Of a DNA stretch of 6,120 nucleotides, positions 1-5,536 are shown piece after piece. Origin of the DNA: Pseudomonadota bacterium (GTDB taxonomy: Bacteria > Pseudomonadota > Alphaproteobacteria > Rhizobiales > Xanthobacteraceae); NCBI GenBank assembly GCA_023431725.1, contig JAEYVN010000177.1, forward strand, positions 1 to 6,120. The letters are read 5' to 3'. Each line of letters starts with the position of its first letter. Position 1 is the stretch's first letter. Position numbers and translations under genes: made by a program. The notes below the pieces were generated by a model. The model searched no databases. It was not told the origin of the DNA and saw nothing but the letters and a program-made list of their open reading frames with translations.

Positions 1-108
1 GATTGGTGTAAGGCGATTGCAAAAGGTTGCCAATTTGATCATTCAACTGCGGCCGCGCCCCGAGTTTAAACGAGGTGCCGAATTTCAGGTTCCGATCCGC
101 AGTTGGAC
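1..108. other. Non-coding left edge downstream of the regulator gene
   Basis: I see no convincing coding frame here. The stretch is the 3' flank of the minus-strand response regulator, whose TAG stop lies at 109-111. It contains the long-range inverted repeat listed separately, a GCGGCCGC octamer at 49-56 and the palindrome GTTTAAAC at 64-71. Bases 1-43 look more AT-rich than the rest of the window and show no recognisable motif. Confidence 0.5.
44..105. repeat. 9-bp perfect inverted repeat past the regulator stop
   Basis: CAACTGCGG (44-52) and CCGCAGTTG (97-105) are perfect reverse complements separated by 44 bases. The right arm begins only a few bases beyond the TAG stop of the response regulator, so in its transcript the arms could pair and close a 3' hairpin domain. 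No U-tract follows the distal arm on the minus strand, so it is not a canonical intrinsic terminator. It could be a transcript-stabilising or Rho-assisted 3' end, or a chance pairing. Confidence 0.4.
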
Positions 109-813
109 CTAAACCAGTCCGCGCCGAACAGCCTCCACGGCGGCTTCCGCGCGGGACGAAACGTTGAGCTTGCGGTAGATATTCTTCACGTAGCCTGCGA
201 CGGTGTGCGGCGTCAGTCCGAGCACGCGCGATGCTTCGCTGACTGTCAATCCGCGTCCGAGCAGCCGCAGCACGTCTAACTCGCGCGGAGTCAGCGTCTC
301 ATCTGTCGCCTCAGGCGGCAGCGCGACTGCAGATCGAGCATTTGAAAAATGCTGAAGAATTCGCCGCGCGATGGGCGGTGACAGGGGGGGCTCGCCCTGG
401 TCGATGCGATGCAGATATTGGATCAGCGTGTTGGGATGTTGGTCTTTCAGCAGATACCCCTGAGCGCCTGCGGCGATCGCCTCGAACAGATGCTGGTCGT
501 CGTCATAGATGGTGGTTACAATCGGCGTGACGTTCGGGTGGCTTCTGGCGAGTTGGCGAATGATGTCGGTCCCTGATCCGTCGGGCAAACCGATATCCAC
601 CAAAGCTATATGCCGTGTGACCGTATCCTGGGCCAGCTCGTCGGCGTGCGCCGCAATCCAGTCCCGTGCAGCGCGTAAGGTTGAAACCTCAGTGATGCTG
701 ATGCCATCGAATGCTGTCATCAGCATTTCGGCCAGTCCGGCCCGCGTGTCGGCCTGATCCTCGATGATCAGGCCCCGTCGGCCTGCATTCTGCTTTGCTG
801 GAGACAGCGTCAT
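109..813 (-). CDS. NarL/FixJ (LuxR-type) two-component response regulator
   Basis: A cytoplasmic transcription factor, 234 aa, the usual length for the NarL/FixJ family. Residues about 14-135 form a receiver domain with acidic pocket E18-D19, phospho-acceptor D73 (in ALVDIGLPDGSG), switch Thr T101, Y120 and conserved K123 (in GYLLKD). A linker of about 35 residues rich in Pro and Ala follows. Residues 173-234 are a LuxR-type helix-turn-helix beginning LTPRELDVLRLLGRGLTVSEA, with recognition-helix motif TPHTVAGYVKNIYRKLNV. All key residues are present, so it should be functional. The ATG at 813 is the first possible start, since an in-frame TGA lies at 820-822; the ribosome site is weak. It lies 69 bp downstream of the histidine kinase on the same strand, its evident partner. 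A possible operator and promoter lie just upstream, suggesting extra or autogenous transcription. Its specific target genes are inferred only from that operator. Confidence 0.95.
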   Translation of the reverse strand: MTLSPAKQNAGRRGLIIEDQADTRAGLAEMLMTAFDGISITEVSTLRAARDWIAAHADELAQDTVTRHIALVDIGLPDGSGTDIIRQLARSHPNVTPIVTTIYDDDQHLFEAIAAGAQGYLLKDQHPNTLIQYLHRIDQGEPPLSPPIARRILQHFSNARSAVALPPEATDETLTPRELDVLRLLGRGLTVSEASRVLGLTPHTVAGYVKNIYRKLNVSSRAEAAVEAVRRGLV

Positions 814-859
814 TTCGGCTCAAGATGCGGGTTGGGATATTGGACGGCATCGCGCCGTC

Positions 860-886
860 ACAATAGGGGCAAGATATGGCACTCAA
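860..886 (-). promoter_or_regulatory. Candidate internal promoter for the response regulator
   Basis: On the minus strand a TATTGT -10-like hexamer lies at 865-860, which would put transcription start near 853 and leave a leader of about 40 bases before the ATG at 813. The -35 position is poor (TATTGA), as expected of a promoter that needs an activator bound directly upstream. The assignment rests mainly on the identical geometry at the plus-strand operon promoter (3278-3324). The promoter spans the kinase stop codon. Confidence 0.4.
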
Positions 887-3111
887 TACCCCTCAAACGT
901 GGGGGAAAGGTGTGTCGCACGATGCTGTCTGGGGTTCTTCGCCGGCGGAATAGCGGCGTCCGCTCGGAAAGGCATGGTGATTTCGACGGAAGTCCCCTTT
1001 GCCAGTGGCCTGATCGACACCGTTCCATGGAGCTCGCCTATGCGGAGGATCAAGCCGCTTATGCCGTTTCCCTGCGGGCTGCCGGATGTATAGGCCGGAT
1101 TGATGCCGATGCCATCGTCGATGATGACCATGCTCAGCCATCCCTCCGCTTCACGAACACGAATGCTGACGTTGCGTGCATTTGCATGACGGATGATGTT
1201 GCTGATGATCTCACGGTGGGCGGAGGTCAGGGAGCGGTACATCAGGTAGTTCAGCGGGAGCGGAGCGTCGTCGACTTCGGCAATTGGCCATGTCATTTCG
1301 AGCCCGGCGGCAGTCAGGCGTTCGCTAGACTCGTGACGCAATGCGGCGATCATCTGCCCCAGCAAGGGCTGATCGGTGGATAGTCCGCTGACGATGGTCC
1401 GAATATCGGCGATTGCGTCACGGAGCACGCGCTGGGTATCGCTGAGATCGGTCTTGTATAGCCCGGAGAGCAGGCGAGCGCCGACATCGTCGTGCAGATC
1501 GCGCGCTATGCGTCGGCGCTCCTCAAGGCTGCCGCGTACGTAGGCGTTCCGGCTGTCCTCGACATAACGCATCATCCGGACCAGTTCGCTTGCCAGCTTC
1601 TGATGTGTCGCTCCGAAAAGACGCTGGCCACGCCACGGATAGCGTATCACCAGGGCAGGGCTGTCGGCGGCAGCCGGAAGCAGCATCTCCAGTCCCTCAT
1701 GTCTGATCTGAGCGGCGTCGACGGTCCGGTCTGAATGCTCGATCGCCAGCGGGTGAAACAATCGTTGCAGCAATTCGCGCCATCGTTCTGACCGCTCCGG
1801 CGCTGAAGTGGCGAATGATACGTTGATCACGGCTTGGAACAGCTCGTGCTCTTCCAGGCATTTGCGTGTGACGAAGCGGTCCCAGAGCTTTCCCCGCAAA
1901 GGCAGATAAATGAAGCCGACGGCGAGGAGGGCGATGCCGAAGGATGACGCCTGGTGGAGATGCAGGATTGCGATCAGTGTTGCATCGATTGCCACCAGCA
2001 AAAGCATCCCGCCGGTATAGAAGAGAATACGGAAGGCCCAGGCGTCCAGTTCGAACAGCCTGTAGCGGACGACTGCCACCGCAAGACCGCCATTCATCAC
2101 CAGTGCGAACGCATATGCGATCGCCTGTGGCATCTCGACAGGGCGGCCCGTCAGCACCGGCGCGGCATGAGCAAGAATAAACATGGCAACGCCGACGCCA
2201 AGCGCCAGTCCAAACCATTTGAGTGCCGTCCGCGTCAGCGGATTCCCTGCCGCGCGCACATACTGAATGCTTGCCGCAATCAGGCTGCCGACAAGCATCA
2301 ACGAAATGAGCAGATAGCGTTGCATTGCGGGCGTATCGAAGCCGATGCGAAGCAGATCGGTGACCCAGGCAACGACCGTTACCGAGACGATGAGAATGAT
2401 GACGGAAAGCGGGACAAGCCGGCGCGGATAGACCAGGAACAGCGCAAAGATCGACGCCGCGAAACCCAGCGATCCCGCGAAGTTGAGAGACGACATGGCG
2501 AAGACAATGCTGCCCTCGAGAGCGAGCTCGCGATAGATGAAGATCGCCGATGCCCAAGTGGCGAATGTCGAGAAAATGCTGGCCAGGGCGAGCAGTCTGA
2601 CCGCGGGATCATGGCGCTTGAGGCTGTACGCCCACGCGCCCATGATCAGGCAAGCCAGTCCCACGAATTGTTGCAGCCAGAAGCCTCCAGGAAGGCTGGC
2701 GATGGGACGTGATGAAGCCGGCCTGACGACGATCTCGTCGCCGGCGGCCGTCGTCAGGCGCACGTGCTCGCTGCGAAGCAATCCTGCAATCTGGCTTTGG
2801 CGGTCGAGGAATATGTCGAACGCGGCATAGGTCGGGGCTGTGTCAGGATCTTCGACCACATCGAACGGGACCAACTGTATGGTGTCTCTCGCACCGTTAC
2901 CGAGAGCAGTCAGAATCGTTCCCTCTGCGATCTGTGCTGAGGGCCCAGCAGGATATGCGCTGACGACACGGATACCACGGTCGGCCGAACCATCAAATCG
3001 CAGACCGAGCCATGGCTGGCAAAGCATGAATAACGTTGATGCCGCGACGAGGATGAGGCCGCCCAGCAGGGTCGTCAGGATGAAAATGGCTGGAGACACC
3101 TTGCGCGTCAA
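883..3111 (-). CDS. ComP-like membrane sensor histidine kinase (PDZ-like, about 10 TM, HisKA_3, HATPase)
   Basis: Inner-membrane sensor kinase of 742 aa, partner of the regulator downstream. Order: TM helix at about 10-31; a degenerate PDZ-like extracytoplasmic domain at about 34-135 (WLGLRF, GIRVVSAYPAGPSAQ, then strand VRLTTAAGDEIVVRP); about nine TM helices between 144 and 405; a cytoplasmic linker; HisKA_3 H-box with phospho-acceptor H540 in RRRIARDLHDDVGARLL; HATPase with N-box E634/N638, G1 box D665-D666-G667-I668-G669, and G2 box around G681-G686. All ATP-binding boxes look intact. The position five residues after H540, usually Gln, Asn or His in this family's DxxxQ phosphatase motif, is A545. 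The start is TTG at 3111, the first possible start after an in-frame TGA five codons upstream, with a GGGGG tract just before it. GTG at 3099 is an alternative. The N-PDZ-polytopic-kinase plan resembles Bacillus ComP; the ligand is unknown. Confidence 0.9.
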   Translation of the reverse strand: MTRKVSPAIFILTTLLGGLILVAASTLFMLCQPWLGLRFDGSADRGIRVVSAYPAGPSAQIAEGTILTALGNGARDTIQLVPFDVVEDPDTAPTYAAFDIFLDRQSQIAGLLRSEHVRLTTAAGDEIVVRPASSRPIASLPGGFWLQQFVGLACLIMGAWAYSLKRHDPAVRLLALASIFSTFATWASAIFIYRELALEGSIVFAMSSLNFAGSLGFAASIFALFLVYPRRLVPLSVIILIVSVTVVAWVTDLLRIGFDTPAMQRYLLISLMLVGSLIAASIQYVRAAGNPLTRTALKWFGLALGVGVAMFILAHAAPVLTGRPVEMPQAIAYAFALVMNGGLAVAVVRYRLFELDAWAFRILFYTGGMLLLVAIDATLIAILHLHQASSFGIALLAVGFIYLPLRGKLWDRFVTRKCLEEHELFQAVINVSFATSAPERSERWRELLQRLFHPLAIEHSDRTVDAAQIRHEGLEMLLPAAADSPALVIRYPWRGQRLFGATHQKLASELVRMMRYVEDSRNAYVRGSLEERRRIARDLHDDVGARLLSGLYKTDLSDTQRVLRDAIADIRTIVSGLSTDQPLLGQMIAALRHESSERLTAAGLEMTWPIAEVDDAPLPLNYLMYRSLTSAHREIISNIIRHANARNVSIRVREAEGWLSMVIIDDGIGINPAYTSGSPQGNGISGLILRIGELHGTVSIRPLAKGTSVEITMPFRADAAIPPAKNPRQHRATHLSPTFEGY
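887..906 (-). promoter_or_regulatory. Putative operator, copy 1 (near-palindrome with ACCCC-N8-GGGG core)
   Basis: The plus strand reads TACCCCTCAAACGTGGGGGA: a heptamer TACCCCT, six bases, then TGGGGGA, an imperfect inverted repeat. Sixteen of 20 bases match copy 2 at 3278-3297. TACCCCT fits the NarL heptamer consensus TACYYMT as I recall it, although NarL itself uses a 7-2-7 arrangement and this is 7-6-7. The site covers the last codons of the histidine kinase gene (Ser-Pro-Thr-Phe-Glu-Gly-Tyr) and lies 73 bases before the response regulator start. Binding by the encoded regulator is inference. Confidence 0.55.
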
Positions 3112-3150
3112 ATTGGCCCCCGTTCAGTCTGCGCTCTGACTGTGCTTGTC

Positions 3151-3179
3151 GAATAGACAGTATTGCCCCCCACTGTCCT
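3151..3179 (-). promoter_or_regulatory. Short inverted repeat at the possible kinase promoter
   Basis: GACAGT (3156-3161) and ACTGTC (3172-3177) are inverted 6-bp arms with a 10-bp spacer. On the minus strand, AGGACA (3179-3174) could act as a -35 element with a weak -10 (CTATTC or TATTCG) 17-18 bases on. That would place the start of transcription about 30 bases before the kinase TTG. The hexamers match poorly, so this is only a candidate. Confidence 0.2.
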
Positions 3180-3197
3180 AGCCTGTTCGTCGAAACT

Positions 3198-3220
3198 CGC
3201 AAAGTCCTGCGCCTTTTGCG
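3198..3220. repeat. 6-bp inverted repeat CGCAAA-N11-TTTGCG
   Basis: CGCAAA (3198-3203) and TTTGCG (3215-3220) are perfect inverted arms 11 bases apart in the middle of the divergent region, where a second regulator could bind. Repeats of this size arise by chance in a 250-bp stretch, so support is limited to its position. Confidence 0.2.
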
Positions 3221-3277
3221 TGTCTCGCTTTGGGGCGCTGAGCGTAAACATGAAGGGTGCGGCGGTGCGGTCCTCGT

Positions 3278-3297
3278 CACCCCTCGAACATGGGGTA
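3278..3297 (+). promoter_or_regulatory. Putative operator, copy 2 (near-palindrome ACCCC-N8-GGGGT)
   Basis: The sequence CACCCCTCGAACATGGGGTA contains perfect inverted arms ACCCC and GGGGT with an 8-bp spacer. It matches copy 1 (887-906) at 16 of 20 positions. The right heptamer read on the minus strand is TACCCCA, one base from the NarL heptamer consensus. It lies 67 bases before the first gene of the plus-strand operon, and its 3' half abuts the expected -35 position. The cognate factor is most simply the adjacent NarL-type regulator; this is inference. Confidence 0.6.
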
Positions 3298-3324
3298 CGC
3301 CAATCCAGCGCCGCGTTTCATAAC
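3298..3324 (+). promoter_or_regulatory. Candidate promoter of the spermidine-synthase-like operon
   Basis: CATAAC at 3319-3324 is the best -10-like hexamer. It begins 31.5 bases from the operator centre, exactly the distance found between operator copy 1 and TATTGT before the regulator gene. The -35 position (TACGCC) does not resemble the consensus, which fits activator dependence. Transcription would start near 3331, leaving a leader of about 34 bases. Confidence 0.4.
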
Positions 3325-3364
3325 GCATCCCGGATTTGAACTTCACCCGTAGAAGCAGACCTTC

Positions 3365-3982
3365 ATGTTTGTCCTGTTGTGTGTCGCTGAGGGACTGGTG
3401 GCTTTCTGCGCGCTGGCCTTCGAGGTCATCGCCGCGCGATTGCTGGCCCCTTATGCCGGCATGTCGACCGATACGTGGACCTCGATTATCGCGGCATTTC
3501 TGCTGGCGATGGCCTTCGGCAACCGGATCGGCGGATCGATTGCTGGGAAATGCGACATTCGGCGGATGTTGCACTGCGCGGCGCTGGTCACCGCTGCTGG
3601 TGGCCTCGCGGTGGCCGCCGCTCCGCTTCTCGTTGGTCCCTGGGACGCGTGGGTGCTGGCGCCGGCACCAACCTCGCTGTGGAGGCTGGTGCTGTTCACG
3701 ATTGTCCCGTGCATTCCTGCCGGCGTGTTCTTCGGGATTGCGGCGCCGCTGTTGATGATGGGCGCGTTGACACTCGCCGATGGGCATGGCCGCACCATCG
3801 GTGCGATGTACGCAGCGGGCGCGGCGGGAAGCGTTGCAGGCGTTCTGGTGGCGCTGTGGGTGCTGCTGGATGGGTACGGCGTCCGCGCGTCGCTTGCGAT
3901 GATCGGCATGCTGTCACTGATCAGTGCGGGACTCATCATGACGGTCGCGATGCAGCGCCGCGTCAGGGTGGGCCCGGCATGA
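3365..3982 (+). CDS. Six-helix membrane protein, N-terminal half of a spermidine-synthase-like transporter-type family
   Basis: An integral membrane protein of 205 aa with about six hydrophobic helices and no soluble domain. It matches the membrane module of proteins annotated fused MFS/spermidine synthase: an early EVIAARLLAPYAGMS segment, a FGNRIGGSIAG turn, and the late motif GAMYAAGAAGSVAGV followed by LLDGYG. The next gene carries the same motifs in its own N-terminal part (ELAIVRLGAPYVGQS, FGHMLGGIVAG, GAIYAASAAGSVVGT), so the two are homologous halves and probably assemble together. ATG at 3365 is the only reasonable start, as an in-frame TAG lies at 3350-3352; AGAAG at 3351-3355 is a weak ribosome site. 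Its stop overlaps the next start. The family's substrate and activity are not established, so I give no symbol. Confidence 0.85.
   Translation: MFVLLCVAEGLVAFCALAFEVIAARLLAPYAGMSTDTWTSIIAAFLLAMAFGNRIGGSIAGKCDIRRMLHCAALVTAAGGLAVAAAPLLVGPWDAWVLAPAPTSLWRLVLFTIVPCIPAGVFFGIAAPLLMMGALTLADGHGRTIGAMYAAGAAGSVAGVLVALWVLLDGYGVRASLAMIGMLSLISAGLIMTVAMQRRVRVGPA
3979..3982 (+). promoter_or_regulatory. ATGA stop-start overlap coupling two genes
   Basis: The TGA stop of the six-helix protein (3980-3982) overlaps the ATG of the next gene (3979-3981). An AGGGTGGG purine tract at 3965-3972 can serve as ribosome site. The overlap implies coupled translation and matched amounts of two proteins whose membrane domains are homologous, consistent with a complex. 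Confidence 0.8.
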
Positions 3983-5535
3983 CGCGCTGGTTTCTGCCGT
4001 CTGCGATCTTTCTTTCGGCCGCCGCGTCGCTGGCGGTCGAATTGGCGATCGTGCGATTGGGGGCACCTTATGTCGGCCAATCGCTGTTGCCGTGGTCGGC
4101 GGCGATTGCAAGCGTCCTGATTGGTCTCACCTTTGGCCACATGCTGGGCGGCATCGTAGCCGGGGGAACGAATGACATCGAAACGCTGAAGCTCCGACTT
4201 GGCCTCGCCTGGCTCGTCGCTGCGCTTGCCGCATCCGCCATGCCGGGCGCTGTGACTGTCGTCGTACAGACGTTCGCCATCGAGCAGGAGCCTGGACATG
4301 GCCTGGTGCTGGCGCTTGCCGGATTGGCTTTTCCGCCGAGTTTTGCTGTTGGCTTCGTGGCTCCATTGGCTGTTCGTATCGTGGTGCTGACGGCGCAAGC
4401 GGGAACGTCGCGGTTGGTCGGCGCTATCTACGCGGCGTCTGCTGCGGGCAGCGTCGTCGGCACGGCGCTGACGGGTTTCATCCTGCTTGAAACGGTCGGT
4501 GCAGTTGGCTTAATCGGATTCGTTAGCGCGATCTGGATCGCGCTCGGCATATTCACTCTGCCATGGCGGGGATTGCCCGCCGTTTGCGCAATCTTCGGAA
4601 TTGCTGTCATCGCTGGCCTGGTCGCATTCGCCTTGCGCTCAGCAATGCCGGGCCCGTGCCTTTGGGAAACACGCTACACTTGCATCCGTCTGCTCGATCG
4701 CCCGCTCGCCGACGGGGGGGTGTTGCGTTTCATGATTCTCGACGAGGGCGTGCACAGCGCTTCTGACCGCGACGATCCGAAACGGCTTCATCTTGGCTAC
4801 GCAGCATTGACCGACAGGTTGGCGCGCGCCGCTCTGTCGCGATCGACCGAGCGGCGGGCTCTGGTGGTCGGCGGGGGCGGGGCAACATTGCCGCGGGCTT
4901 GGGCAACCTCTGCGGACGTGATCTCCATAGAGCTCGATCCCGTGGTGGTGTCGGTGGCGAACGAGAAAATGTGGGCCGGGGAGCAGAGCCGCCTCACCAC
5001 ACGCATCGGTGATGGTCGTGCCGTTGTCCGGGGGTTACCTGCGGTTGAAATTTTCGATGCCGTTCTCATGGATGCGTACCGGACCCGCAGCGTGCCGCCG
5101 CATCTCGTGACGCGCGAGTTCGCTGCTTTGATCGCAGCGCGAGTGTCGACGAATGGCGTGTATCTGTCGAACATCATTGACCGCACCACAACGCCGTTGC
5201 TGGCTCTCAGCATCGCGATGACGCTGTCGGAGGTGTTTCCGGTGGTCGATATCTGGATGGCCGGCGGCGAACAGGGGAGCACGACCAACTACATCGTTGC
5301 CGCCTGGAAAAGCGGTGGGAGTGCCTATCGGTCGGATACTGAAAGCGTTATGGCCTCGGTGATGAATGCGGGAGAAGCTGTCCAGTCCCAGAGCGTCGTA
5401 TGGCGACGGGTGGATATCAACGCGGCGGTTGCGGTTTGGCCGGACGCATGTGCGGTCATACTCACGGATGACTGGACGCCGATCGATCGGCTTATTGCGG
5501 GCCGCCGCGTCTGCGAACGATCGATGGGCCACTGA
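3979..5535 (+). CDS. Membrane-anchored spermidine-synthase-like protein (6 TM plus Rossmann aminopropyl/methyltransferase fold)
   Basis: A 518-aa membrane enzyme candidate. Residues 1 to about 190 form six helices homologous to the preceding gene, 201-219 add another hydrophobic segment, and residues about 225-515 are a cytoplasmic-type domain of the spermidine synthase superfamily. Visible motifs: LWETRYTCIRLLD and ILDEGVHS (substrate-side strands), nucleotide-binding glycine loop VVGGGGATL (297-304), acidic SIELDPVVV (E318, D320), GDGR (D345), DAVLMDAY (D365), PHLVTREF, and the C-terminal signature LTDDWTPIDRL (495-505). Canonical spermidine synthases have GGGDG and D-x-x-D near the active site; here these read GGGGA and D365-A-Y-R, so true spermidine synthesis is doubtful. 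The ATG at 3979 is chosen because the six-helix homology begins there and it overlaps the upstream stop. The product may act on a membrane-linked or exported small molecule; that is inference. Confidence 0.87.
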   Translation: MTRWFLPSAIFLSAAASLAVELAIVRLGAPYVGQSLLPWSAAIASVLIGLTFGHMLGGIVAGGTNDIETLKLRLGLAWLVAALAASAMPGAVTVVVQTFAIEQEPGHGLVLALAGLAFPPSFAVGFVAPLAVRIVVLTAQAGTSRLVGAIYAASAAGSVVGTALTGFILLETVGAVGLIGFVSAIWIALGIFTLPWRGLPAVCAIFGIAVIAGLVAFALRSAMPGPCLWETRYTCIRLLDRPLADGGVLRFMILDEGVHSASDRDDPKRLHLGYAALTDRLARAALSRSTERRALVVGGGGATLPRAWATSADVISIELDPVVVSVANEKMWAGEQSRLTTRIGDGRAVVRGLPAVEIFDAVLMDAYRTRSVPPHLVTREFAALIAARVSTNGVYLSNIIDRTTTPLLALSIAMTLSEVFPVVDIWMAGGEQGSTTNYIVAAWKSGGSAYRSDTESVMASVMNAGEAVQSQSVVWRRVDINAAVAVWPDACAVILTDDWTPIDRLIAGRRVCERSMGH

Positions 5536-5536
5536 G

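Larger units (their letters stand above)
3112..3364. other. Divergent intergenic control region
   Basis: These 253 bases separate the kinase-regulator genes (minus) from the spermidine-synthase-like operon (plus), so both leftward and rightward promoters should lie here. The right part (3278-3324) holds the operator copy and candidate -10 box of the plus-strand operon. The left part holds two short inverted repeats near the kinase start. No RNA gene or convincing small protein gene was seen. Confidence 0.7.

Noticed and set aside
1954..2712. 252-residue plus-strand frame opposite the kinase gene
   Set aside because: It lies antisense to the well-supported membrane domain of the kinase and its translation is rich in Arg, Gln and Asp without recognisable motifs, as expected of a shadow frame in GC-rich DNA.
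3250..3339. 29-codon frame starting ATGAAGGGTGCG in the divergent region, considered as a pheromone-like peptide gene
   Set aside because: It runs straight through the operator and -10 box, has no clear ribosome site and no signal or processing motif. Nothing beyond the ComP analogy suggests a peptide.
3475..3978. In-frame N-terminal extension of the spermidine-synthase-like protein
   Set aside because: The extension overlaps the six-helix gene out of frame, is Arg- and Gly-rich and shows no membrane helices. The family homology starts at the ATG at 3979.
384..4720. Seven-base G runs at 384-390 and 4714-4720, considered as phase-variable slippage tracts
   Set aside because: In DNA this GC-rich about two such runs are expected in 6 kb by chance, both keep the reading frame intact, and seven bases is short for phase variation.
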